A DNA stretch of 8,262 nt, taken from NCBI GenBank assembly GCA_943331145.2, contig CALQKL020000086.1:1-8262 (forward strand), given 5' to 3'. Below the pieces are notes generated by a model, which was given only the letters and a program-made list of their open reading frames with translations, ran no database searches and was not told the DNA's origin. The position numbers and the translations under genes were made by a program. The DNA is from Chitinophaga pinensis. GTDB taxonomy: Bacteria; Bacteroidota; Bacteroidia; Chitinophagales; Chitinophagaceae. Position 1 is the stretch's first letter. Every line of letters begins with the position of its first letter. Positions 1-6,650 of the stretch are shown here, in pieces.

Positions 1-87
1 AATTCACATCCTCCAAAAAGTTCGAACTCCCGGCAGTCATCCCGACAAAAAAACCTCAGCAGTGCTGAGGTTTTTTCTTTTAAATAA
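1..87 (+). CDS. 3' end of a reading frame, probable C-terminal tail of a GIY-YIG-type small nuclease (partial)
   Basis: An open plus-strand frame enters from the left edge and stops at TAA 85-87. It encodes 28 residues with no start in the window, including the stretch PPKSSNSRQSSRQ. A second, stop-interrupted copy of this stretch lies at 1338-1376. Several of the base differences between the copies are synonymous (TCC/TCT for Ser, CGA/AGG for Arg), which argues that the stretch has a coding origin. From memory, flavobacterial GIY-YIG nuclease genes often end in low-complexity Ser/Pro/Lys/Arg tails that read into a terminator. The catalytic domain would lie left of the window and cannot be seen, so the family assignment is inference. 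The last 11 or so codons overlap the terminator hairpin. It could instead be a non-coding RNA 3' end. Confidence 0.4.
   Translation, partial: NSHPPKSSNSRQSSRQKNLSSAEVFSFK
47..77. terminator. Strong bidirectional intrinsic terminator
   Basis: A perfect 7-bp GC-rich stem, CCTCAGC/GCTGAGG, with an AGT loop occupies 54-70. It is preceded by seven A (47-53) and followed by six T (71-76), so it works in both directions. It can end the plus-strand frame entering from the left and, about 100 bases past its stop codon, the minus-strand hydrolase transcript. Confidence 0.88.
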
Positions 88-177
88 CTTCAAGAACCTT
101 TTGAGATATTTCTTATACTGATTCTTCAAAAAGTATTAAAATATTTAAGTATGAGGTATATTATATCCATAATAAAA

Positions 178-1017
178 TTATTCAATGGCAATAATTGGTT
201 CTTCTTTTAAGCATCCAAGTGAAATTAAAAACTTATCTGCCTCAATAACCGTTTTCTTGAAGTATTCTAAATTCTTATGATTGAAAAAACCATGCCCTTG
301 TCCATCATACAATCTCAATTCGCATCTACTACCTACTTTTTCCATTACTTTTTTATAATACTCAGCCGTTTCAACTGGGATATGTTTATCATTAGTTCCT
401 AGGAAAATAATAGTTGGTGGCGCTCCTTTTTTTATATTATGCAGCGGTGAAAAAAATCTATATTCATTGCCAATTTTTTCATATCCATATCCACCCGGTC
501 CATTATCAATAACCGGGTTAAAAAGGACTAAAGCATTGGGAATACAACTTATTGACAAATCATCATTTGTTTCAGAATACGCATCTATTAATGCAGTTGC
601 AGCTGCAAGTTGACCACCAGATGAACCACCAGATGCAATAATTTTTGATGTATCCACTCTATATAATGAAGCATTTTTTCGAATAAATCTAATAGCTGTT
701 TTTGCATCCTTTAGCGATTCAAATGGAGTTGTATTGTTTTTGTTTTTTGTTCGATAATCTACCAAAAAGCAAATAATGCCTCTTTGTGAAAAATACATTG
801 CATGATTTATAAATTGAGTTTTATCACCACTACTCCACCCACCACCAAAGAAGAAAACCATAGCAGGATAACTTTTAGACGAATCCAAAAATTTAGGTGA
901 ATATACTTGCATGAATAATTTAGTTGTATCAATTTGCTTGTATAGTATTTGTTCTTGTGCTGTGCAAATGGAAATGCAAAAAACAAAACTAATTATTAAT
1001 ACAATGTTGATTTTCAT
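178..1017 (-). CDS. Secreted alpha/beta-hydrolase, esterase/lipase-like
   Basis: A 279-residue protein with a type I signal peptide (hydrophobic residues 4-17, likely cleavage after TA20 before QEQ), so probably periplasmic or exported. The fold signature is complete. An oxyanion-loop motif FFFGGGW lies at 55-61, where most relatives have His before the three glycines. The nucleophile elbow is GGSSGG at 130-135 with Ser132 as the likely nucleophile. Asp210 lies in GTNDKHIP and His242 in GQGHGFF. This arrangement matches the hormone-sensitive-lipase / BD-FAE-like esterases that hydrolyse carboxyl esters, including acetyl or feruloyl decorations on polysaccharides; the actual substrate cannot be read from the sequence. 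ATG at 1015-1017 is preceded by an AT-rich leader and starts directly at the signal peptide. The gene stands alone: the left terminator lies just past its stop, and no same-strand gene lies within about 790 bases upstream. Confidence 0.9.
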   Translation of the reverse strand: MKINIVLIISFVFCISICTAQEQILYKQIDTTKLFMQVYSPKFLDSSKSYPAMVFFFGGGWSSGDKTQFINHAMYFSQRGIICFLVDYRTKNKNNTTPFESLKDAKTAIRFIRKNASLYRVDTSKIIASGGSSGGQLAAATALIDAYSETNDDLSISCIPNALVLFNPVIDNGPGGYGYEKIGNEYRFFSPLHNIKKGAPPTIIFLGTNDKHIPVETAEYYKKVMEKVGSRCELRLYDGQGHGFFNHKNLEYFKKTVIEADKFLISLGCLKEEPIIAIE

Positions 1018-1141
1018 TTACTTTAGTTGCTTATTAGTTAAAATTATTAGTCATTAGAGGTGGGGTTAATTCAATTACCATTGTTGAAATATAATTATTT
1101 AAATATTTTTTTGTTTTAAAAAAATATTAATAGTTACTATT

Positions 1142-1231
1142 ATGGCGATTAAAGTTAGGATGATTTTATCAGCTTTGTATACTGGCTTATTTGCAATGAT
1201 TTATTCTTTATTATCATTTTATATTTTATAG
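1142..1231 (+). CDS. Possible small membrane peptide, 29 residues
   Basis: An ATG-to-TAG frame encodes 29 residues: a short basic N-terminus (MAIKVR) followed by an almost wholly apolar stretch from residue 7 to the end, which is the layout of a single-pass membrane peptide. It diverges from the hydrolase gene and has an A/T-rich leader, and the next plus-strand terminator is at 1381-1409. There is no Shine-Dalgarno site, but that is normal in Bacteroidota. In DNA this AT-rich, apolar short frames also arise by chance, and I recognise no family. Confidence 0.25.
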   Translation: MAIKVRMILSALYTGLFAMIYSLLSFYIL

Positions 1232-1335
1232 GTAAAAGTTTCGCGATTCAAACTAACCTATGTTTTCCATTAATTAAAAAAGGATGATTTTCTTGTCAAA
1301 CAATTTAGAAATTTTAAACTTTAAAATTGTAATAA

Positions 1336-1411
1336 ATCCTCCAAAAAGTACCAACTCCCAGTAATCATCTAGGCAAACAAAAGCCATCAATTTTCTTGAT
1401 GGCTTTTTATT
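1336..1411 (+). pseudogene. Degenerate second copy of the left-edge tail, with its own terminator
   Basis: Bases 1336-1377 match 8-49 at 34 of 42 positions without gaps. In the same frame they read PPKSTNSQ, stop, SSRQ, against PPKSSNSRQSSRQ at the left edge: 10 of 13 positions agree, and a Gln codon has become TAA at 1362-1364. Past the match the two copies diverge completely into different hairpins. Upstream, the frame is open only back to a TAA at 1275-1277 and shows no nuclease motif, so if this was a gene only its 3' end survives. It is best read as a relic or a duplicated 3' end; a functional terminator module is the alternative. Confidence 0.45.
1381..1409. terminator. Intrinsic terminator, probably bidirectional
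   Basis: A perfect 10-bp stem, AAGCCATCAA (1381-1390) with TTGATGGCTT (1396-1405), encloses a TTTTC loop. T residues follow on the plus strand and A residues precede it (1375-1382), so it can act in either direction. On the plus strand it would end any transcript covering the small ORF at 1142-1231 and the relic tail. Confidence 0.82.
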
Positions 1412-1610
1412 TATTTCAACAAGCAATTATCCTGACTCCCATTTTCCAACTATTCCAATAATGTATTCTAAATGATTCACTGAATCTCAGTAGGTAAAAA
1501 GAATTGTACAATCATCAACTTTCATTTATTTTTTTGTCAACACTTAGCATTTGAAAATTAGGAAAATATCTCAAAGGAGTAATGATTAAACGCCCGTTTC
1601 CCATTCTAAT

Positions 1611-1644
1611 GACAATATCTATTTTTGATATTGTCGTTTTTTTT
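1611..1644 (+). terminator. Orphan plus-strand intrinsic terminator
   Basis: A 9-bp stem GACAATATC (1611-1619) / GATATTGTC (1627-1635) with a 7-base loop is followed by G and then eight T (1637-1644). The T tract is only on the plus-strand side, so it is directional. No recognisable plus-strand gene lies just upstream, so what it terminates is unknown. Confidence 0.65.
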
Positions 1645-1745
1645 ACGCTGAATTATATTTAATGAAATTTAATTCTCATTGTTTCCAAACTTAATTTGTA
1701 AAGACATCTCGAATAGACCTAATTCTTAAGAGCCTATATCCATTA

Positions 1746-1787
1746 AAATAAAACAGGTTTAGCATAATTGCTAAACCTGTTTTAAAT
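1746..1787 (-). terminator. Terminator for the T9SS surface-protein gene
   Basis: A long perfect inverted repeat, AAACAGGTTTAGC (1751-1763) and GCTAAACCTGTTT (1770-1782), has a 6-base loop. It lies about 30 bases past the stop codon of the minus-strand surface-protein gene, and on that strand the stem runs out into T-rich sequence. The T tract is interrupted, so strength is uncertain, but stem and position are convincing. Confidence 0.75.
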
Positions 1788-1813
1788 AAAATGAAAATAA
1801 GAAAATGAAAAAA

Positions 1814-4711
1814 TTAATTTTTTATAACGCTTTGGGTTAATCTGTTTGTAGAAGTTGAGACCTCAACCGTATAAATTGATTTTGGTAATTTTGTTAAGTT
1901 GTTCATTTGGATTGAATTAATTCCTTTTGTCAACTTAACATCAAATTGATTAACAATTCGTCCGTCCAAAGCAATTAATTTAACGTGTCCAACTTCTTCA
2001 ATTTGACTTACAACAACAATTTTTATGATTGCATTAAACGGATTAGGATAAACATTAATTTTTGTATCACCGCTGTTTAATTTAATACTTTCGATATTTG
2101 AATATTTATAAGTCCCGTCATTATCAACCATTTTAAGACGATAATAAAGTACTGAAGATTTTGTACTAAACACATCATTATATAAATAATTCTGACTTAT
2201 TGTTGGAGACCCAATTGCGGTTACATTTCCTATTTTCGAGAAACTTACTGCATTCTCACTTCTTTCAATTTCGTAGTGATTGGCATTAATTTCTGATTGA
2301 GCATTCCATGTTAAAACTGCATTTTGTTTATTTGCTAATCTTGCATTGAAATAAGTTAACGTTATCGGTGTTGTTGATCCTGCTTGAATAATTAATCTTA
2401 CGAAAGCTGAACTACAATCATTATCTGCATCGCACAAACTATAGTAGAATGTATCGGATTCTGTAAATCCTAGATCTGGCGTATAGGTAAATGACCCATC
2501 TGTATTGAAAGTAATTATTCCATGAGAAGGACCGCTCGTTAAACTCCAAGTATTACCACCATCTATACTTGTTTGATCATTTCCTGACACATTTCCACTA
2601 AAAGGGGTGTCTTGATCCGGAGCATAAACATCATTTACAGCAACAGGTACATTGTCAATAGTAAGATTAAGTAATGCTATAGAATCACAACCTAATGCGT
2701 TTGTACCAGTCCATGTATAAGTACCTGATGTGGTATAATTAGAGCCATTCCACTCGTAAGATGTAATACCACTTGCAATACTTGAAGACTGAGAACTTGT
2801 ATTTATTGTAAGATGAAGTGTATCTGTTATTTCGCATCCGCTATTATTCAAGTAATTATAGTTATAGATGTAGCTTCCTGTTGTATTGTATATTCTGCCG
2901 CGCCATAAGTAGCTATTACATGCTGTAACAACATAACTATTGTGTGTGCCATAATTTATTGTAAGATGAAGCGTATCGACAGAGGCAATATTATTGGTGT
3001 TTAAATAGCTGTAAGTATAAATACCAGAATTAGTATATGTCACACCATGCCATATATAGGAGTCACAAGATACAGCCGTTTCGGAATTGTTTGTTTCATA
3101 ATTAACATCAATTATTGCGGTTGCATCATTGGTAAATTGATCACCAACAACAGATTGACCGAATATTCTTGCATTATTTATTACAATAGCTGGATTAGAA
3201 CCAACCCTTACTTTAAACTTTACCGAAAAGTTGCCTACAGATCCAATTGGCAGCTCTCCTCCACTAGTTCCATTTGCCTGTATTCCTATGTTAAATTTCA
3301 CATAGTTTTTTGTACCATTTACCCCAAAAAATGCTTGATCTGAATCTGCAGCGTCGGTTTTAATACCAATTATATTACCTGGAGATGTAATTATTTCTAA
3401 ACTATTAGGAACGTAAGTTACATTTAATGGCAACGTATCTACAATATATGTATTATAAGATGAGCCAACGCCTTGGTTTGTTCCAGAAAGCGTATAAGTT
3501 AATTCCTCATTTGCATCAACATAACCACTTAGGTTTGCATCAGAGACAGATTTAGTTAACGTTATAGTAGGATCTTTAACTCTTACACAAAATGTAAAGA
3601 TACTTGGGAAATATTGGTCTGCTTCAGTACCAAATTTTATATTTACAGAAGTTGCATTAGGTTGTATATTATATCCAGTCCCAACATTTACTTCGTCTAT
3701 ATCTATCCCCATCTGGTTGCTATAATTTGGATTTTTTGTTGTTACAAAACTTCCATTTTTTGAAACACTGCCATTCCAAAAGTTTGTGGCAGGATTTACA
3801 GCATTACTTACTGTTATTCCATTAACTTGGATAAAGTCTCCGAGTGGGTTCCCAGATGTAGCTGCTAGATCAGCATCTCCTTCCCAAGATACGGTACCCA
3901 TAACCGCTTCATCAGATGTTAATGATGTACTTGGAATATTTAACCCGGTTAATGTTAAATTTAAAGAACTTACAGAACCACTATTAAACACCTCTGCAAA
4001 GCCATCATACATTCTAATACTATTGTATGGCAAACTCAAATTTTCATAGGCTATTGCTATTGCCCATGCCCCATATTGTCCGCCATTACTTGATCCTGGA
4101 GACAAAGCTAAGTCAGCAACAGTATATGTTCCGGCGCCATTTGAATTCACAAAAGAAGTGATGTCTATGTAAGATTCATATATTGTGCTTGAAGAAGTTA
4201 AACCAGAGTTATCGCTTTTTGTAATGACATTAGCACTAGTTGTCGTTAGCAATGAATATACTCCACTACCTTTTCGTATTTTAATCTTACGTAGAGTATC
4301 TGGCGCGCCAGTTACTACAGAATTGTTTATTCTACCGCCCCAATATAATCTTGCAAATTTGATGGTGTTTTGTCCGGCAGGTAAAATTAAATCTGCTGAG
4401 GAAGAATTGCTTGTTCCTGAAGTATTGTCAATATCAATAAATTGCATATTTGAGTTATTGTTACCGTATTGACTAAACCCTAATCCGCCTTGACCATTAG
4501 AAGCATTACTGGTTTCATTCATTTTAGTCAAGTCAATGGTACCATTTCTTCCAGATGTTTTTATTGCCATTGATGTATTTCCCAATAAAGTTGTTGCTCC
4601 TTTTAAATTAGCGGAATACGCTAATCCAAAAGCCCTAACAGAAGTTTGACCCATGACAGATGTACTGATGAGCAAAATTAATAAAAGGGTAATCCCTGTT
4701 TTATTTATCAT
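1814..4711 (-). CDS. Large T9SS-secreted multidomain surface protein (DUF11-type, adhesin-like)
   Basis: Residues are counted from an upstream ATG at 4744 (976 residues). I prefer the ATG at 4709-4711 (965 residues): it follows a run of A and gives a compact signal peptide (MINKTGITLLLILLISTSVMGQ), but 4744 is possible. Order of parts: signal peptide to about 33; a beta-rich N-terminal region (36-390) with KFARLYWGGR and GAWAIAIAYENL segments seen in Bacteroidota surface proteins; a DUF11-like domain (about 391-547, DPTITLTKSV to the TNDAT segment); three repeats of about 45 residues (556-697); a cadherin/Ig-like domain (about 699-787, VNDVYAPD then SFTYTPDLGF); an FN3-like linker (about 793-890); and a type A T9SS sorting domain (894-976, INVYPNPF, then LALDGR-like and Tyr-Thr-Val-Glu-Val strands). 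It should cross the outer membrane by T9SS and be anchored on the surface or released. No catalytic motif is visible, so adhesion or structure is inferred. It is monocistronic. Confidence 0.92.
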   Translation of the reverse strand: MINKTGITLLLILLISTSVMGQTSVRAFGLAYSANLKGATTLLGNTSMAIKTSGRNGTIDLTKMNETSNASNGQGGLGFSQYGNNNSNMQFIDIDNTSGTSNSSSADLILPAGQNTIKFARLYWGGRINNSVVTGAPDTLRKIKIRKGSGVYSLLTTTSANVITKSDNSGLTSSSTIYESYIDITSFVNSNGAGTYTVADLALSPGSSNGGQYGAWAIAIAYENLSLPYNSIRMYDGFAEVFNSGSVSSLNLTLTGLNIPSTSLTSDEAVMGTVSWEGDADLAATSGNPLGDFIQVNGITVSNAVNPATNFWNGSVSKNGSFVTTKNPNYSNQMGIDIDEVNVGTGYNIQPNATSVNIKFGTEADQYFPSIFTFCVRVKDPTITLTKSVSDANLSGYVDANEELTYTLSGTNQGVGSSYNTYIVDTLPLNVTYVPNSLEIITSPGNIIGIKTDAADSDQAFFGVNGTKNYVKFNIGIQANGTSGGELPIGSVGNFSVKFKVRVGSNPAIVINNARIFGQSVVGDQFTNDATAIIDVNYETNNSETAVSCDSYIWHGVTYTNSGIYTYSYLNTNNIASVDTLHLTINYGTHNSYVVTACNSYLWRGRIYNTTGSYIYNYNYLNNSGCEITDTLHLTINTSSQSSSIASGITSYEWNGSNYTTSGTYTWTGTNALGCDSIALLNLTIDNVPVAVNDVYAPDQDTPFSGNVSGNDQTSIDGGNTWSLTSGPSHGIITFNTDGSFTYTPDLGFTESDTFYYSLCDADNDCSSAFVRLIIQAGSTTPITLTYFNARLANKQNAVLTWNAQSEINANHYEIERSENAVSFSKIGNVTAIGSPTISQNYLYNDVFSTKSSVLYYRLKMVDNDGTYKYSNIESIKLNSGDTKINVYPNPFNAIIKIVVVSQIEEVGHVKLIALDGRIVNQFDVKLTKGINSIQMNNLTKLPKSIYTVEVSTSTNRLTQSVIKN
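1817..2065 (-). other. Type IX secretion C-terminal sorting domain (coding region)
   Basis: The last 83 codons of the surface protein carry the hallmarks of the T9SS type A C-terminal domain: the opening VYPNPF motif, a middle strand ending in DGR, and a closing pair of beta strands with IYTVEV. In the family this domain directs export through the outer membrane by the Por/Spr machinery and is then removed. It is the clearest lineage marker in the window. Confidence 0.9.
2654..3079 (-). repeat. Three tandem protein repeats in the surface protein
   Basis: Residues 556-697 contain three repeats of about 45 residues with the pattern SYxWxGxxYxxSGxYxY, then a loop, then DTLHLTIN or a variant. 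Repeats 1 and 2 share the exact closing string DTLHLTIN. Related repeats, usually starting with CDSYTWNG and containing GCDS, are common in flavobacterial cell-surface proteins. The copies have diverged considerably at DNA level, so this is not a recent amplification. Confidence 0.8.
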
Positions 4712-4744
4712 TTTTTTTGATTTTCGTTTAATTTCTAGTGTCAT

Positions 4745-5228
4745 TTGGTATTTTTCTATTTAAATAATTTGAATAAAATATTTACATTCCCCATTATGTT
4801 TAATTTTAAAACATAGGAAAACAAGTAGATTGCAAGAAGCGATTCAGTAGATGATGGATTATTTAAATAGGATGGAAAGAATAATTTATAAAAATCAAAT
4901 TGACTTCAAATGGATTATTCTGTAAGCAAAATTAACATTATTATTTTTTTATGCAAATATTTTCATGTTTTTTTTTACAAAAAGGGGTTTTGGTAATAAA
5001 ATTCATATGGGTACAAACAGAAAAAAAGGTGCTGAAAAGAAAAAATTAAATAATGTATTTCAATAATTAACACAGTATCACCTAAAATATATTTTGATCG
5101 CTATTTCACAATCTTTCAAATATTTTATTCAAAATTTCATTTGATTTTATAAAAAATACGATTTAAAAATGCTATTTAATGCTAGCTATTTTTTTCTAAA
5201 ATTGAATAAAAAAAAATCACTAGTAAAG
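4745..5228. other. AT-rich spacer upstream of the surface-protein gene
   Basis: This 484-base spacer has long A and T runs and no supported gene. It contains a good minus-strand promoter match at 4927-4957. Its right half (roughly 5040-5228) would hold the 3' untranslated region of the upstream 146-residue gene, but I see no clean GC-rich terminator there; only the two direct copies of AATGCTA around 5168-5185 beside a T run stand out. Confidence 0.6.
4927..4957 (-). promoter_or_regulatory. Bacteroidota-type promoter for the surface-protein gene
   Basis: On the minus strand TTTG (4957-4954) is followed, after 19 bases, by TAATTTTG (4934-4927). This fits the known Bacteroides/Flavobacterium sigma-A promoter form TTTG or TTG, N17-23, TAnnTTTG. 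Transcription would start near 4920 and give a leader of roughly 175-210 bases before the candidate start codons. In DNA this AT-rich a chance match is possible. Confidence 0.42.
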
Positions 5229-5669
5229 TTAATGAACGAGTTTAGTTGAGTATTTACCAACGGTTATTCCTTCAATTTTACTAATATCATTTTTATCAGT
5301 CCAGATTCTAACTAAATAAGTTGAGGATTTTGTATCCATTATATAAGAAATATTCAATGGGCTATCAAAAAATGGTGAATTAACCAATTCGTGATAATTC
5401 CAATATGGACCTACAATTTTAATAGATTTCATGAATTTACTATACATCTTAATAATTTTTGAAGGATCTTCAGTTTCAATATATGTAGAAGGTTGATATA
5501 AATCCGACATGTCAATTGTATCAAGTGTAATAAAAACTTTGCCCGTTTTAAAATCTGACTTTTCAAGTTGATTTTTAAAAAGTTTGAGTGCGCGAGCTTC
5601 GTGATGAAACGGCTGAGATTTCACTTCAATAGCCGATAATAAAATTAGTGTGAGCAGGATCTTTGTCAT
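5229..5669 (-). CDS. Small secreted protein of unknown function
   Basis: A 146-residue protein that I do not recognise. It starts with a type I signal peptide (hydrophobic residues 4-16, likely cleavage near KSQ19), so the mature product of about 127 residues is probably periplasmic or secreted. The mature part is mixed alpha/beta, charged and free of cysteine, with a Tyr/Trp-containing middle (GPYWNYHEL, 87-95) and a C-terminal half rich in predicted beta strands (SYIMDTKSSTYLVRIW). No catalytic motif, lipobox or T9SS domain is seen. The start at 5667-5669 gives the signal peptide directly. It lies 81 bases downstream of the CAP-domain gene on the same strand with no terminator between, so the two may be co-transcribed. 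Confidence 0.75.
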   Translation of the reverse strand: MTKILLTLILLSAIEVKSQPFHHEARALKLFKNQLEKSDFKTGKVFITLDTIDMSDLYQPSTYIETEDPSKIIKMYSKFMKSIKIVGPYWNYHELVNSPFFDSPLNISYIMDTKSSTYLVRIWTDKNDISKIEGITVGKYSTKLVH

Positions 5670-5750
5670 AGTTTTTAGTTTTAATTGTTAGTGAATTATT
5701 ATAAAAAATCTATTCCACGTATTAAACTACTAATTTCAAAAACCATGTTA

Positions 5751-6425
5751 TCATTTAAAATCCATTACCGTATTCACTCGATAAATTGACTTATGTGGTT
5801 GAATAGCGACACCCAATTTTTCATATCGATTCGATAGACAAATAATTCTGTGTCCAGCAGGATTTTTACCTTGATCAACAAGCAAATCCATAAGTATATC
5901 AAATGCATTATTACTCCCATATTCACAACATTCCCCAAAAAAATCTGATTTACATTCTGTAACCTGTCTGGTATGACCTACATAACCTTTATTACCTGAT
6001 TGTATGGCATGGCACCTTGCACTTATAAATGCTAGAGAATCTGGCAATAAAGGCGTGGAATCTGGTTTTAATTTTTTCACATCAGAAATCAGGGTATAAT
6101 ATTCTGGACATTTCCAGGCTTTCATAACTGCAGGATTAAGTAACACCGTTTTAATAAACAATTGAGGATCTAACCTAATCATATTTAATACCCAAATGAC
6201 TTTTTTTTCTTCATCATTTAAGTAATTTATCCCTTCAACTGTTTTACATGATTTGAATTTTTTGTCATTCCATTTAACCGAAAATTTTGCAAGTGGATTT
6301 ATTAAGGAATCGTAAATAATTATTTTATTTAGCTTGTAATTTTTTTTATCTGTATTACAAAAAGAAAATGAAACATTGCAAAACAAAAGTGAGGAGATGA
6401 ATAGAATGGGAATATAGTTTTTCAT
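5751..6425 (-). CDS. Secreted CAP-domain (SCP/PR-1-like) protein
   Basis: A 224-residue protein with a signal peptide (residues 1 to about 23) and a C-terminal CAP domain from about 66 to 222. Family landmarks in order: an N-terminal helix with VLNMIRLDP (79-87); LPDSLAFISARCHAIQSG leading to GYVGHTR with His151; FFGECCEYG with Glu165; and NPAGHRIICLSNRYEKLGVAI with His192, followed by a final beta strand. The two His and the Glu correspond to the conserved cavity residues of CAP proteins. Bacterial CAP proteins are extracytoplasmic; roles in lipid, peptide or cell-wall binding have been proposed, and no reaction can be assigned here. Residues 24-65 form an extension with no recognised domain. 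The mature protein has several cysteines (60, 106, 138, 158, 166, 167, 196), suggesting disulfides. It is likely first in a unit with the 146-residue secreted protein downstream. Confidence 0.85.
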   Translation of the reverse strand: MKNYIPILFISSLLFCNVSFSFCNTDKKNYKLNKIIIYDSLINPLAKFSVKWNDKKFKSCKTVEGINYLNDEEKKVIWVLNMIRLDPQLFIKTVLLNPAVMKAWKCPEYYTLISDVKKLKPDSTPLLPDSLAFISARCHAIQSGNKGYVGHTRQVTECKSDFFGECCEYGSNNAFDILMDLLVDQGKNPAGHRIICLSNRYEKLGVAIQPHKSIYRVNTVMDFK

Positions 6426-6650
6426 AAAAATTAAATTTTAATTAATTGAATTCCTACATGTATAAAAGAGCAGTATTAAAATACCCTTTTAATAAAACTA
6501 AAATGTATATTTTAAAAAAATGAAAATGCTATGTTAAATAGACCAAGAAAAAAATGTTAATTAATAAATTAAAATCTACATTTTAATTTAAAAAAGAAGT
6601 CGAAGTGAGTAAAAAACACGAACAAATTTTTATATCGAATTTTATTAAGC

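Larger units (their letters stand above)
1018..1813. other. Long intergenic spacer between the hydrolase and T9SS surface-protein genes
   Basis: This 796-base spacer has no long reading frame on either strand. It holds the leader of the hydrolase (around 1018-1140), a possible 29-codon plus-strand ORF (1142-1231), a degenerate tail-plus-terminator module (1336-1411), an orphan plus-strand hairpin terminator (1611-1644), and the hairpin that ends the surface-protein transcript (1751-1782). I found no TAnnTTTG box for the hydrolase here. The stretches 1412-1600 and 1650-1745 show nothing I can assign. Confidence 0.7.

Noticed and set aside
20..27. GTTCGAAC, which resembles the T-loop of a tRNA gene, close to TCATCCCGAC, which resembles an acceptor end
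   Set aside because: The flanks do not form a T-stem or a matching acceptor stem at the required distances, and the second copy at 1336-1377 loses the motif (GTACCAAC). The shared pattern is better explained by codons.
1582..1662. A 26-codon plus-strand ORF preceded by AAAGGAG
   Set aside because: The purine run is only two bases from the ATG, such sites are little used in Bacteroidota, and the ORF runs straight through the 1611-1644 terminator hairpin and its T tract.
3047..4472. Several plus-strand frames of 87-98 codons across the surface-protein gene
   Set aside because: They are antisense to a long, well-supported gene with recognisable domains, and their own translations show no domain or sensible start.
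5007..5066. A 19-codon plus-strand ORF encoding a lysine-rich peptide
   Set aside because: It lies in A-rich DNA where AAA codons arise by chance, with no promoter box or terminator.
6470..6500. Possible hairpin ATTAAAA/TTTTAAT around 6475-6495
   Set aside because: The stem is A-T only and such repeats are expected by chance in this spacer; it lies upstream of the CAP gene rather than clearly past a stop codon.
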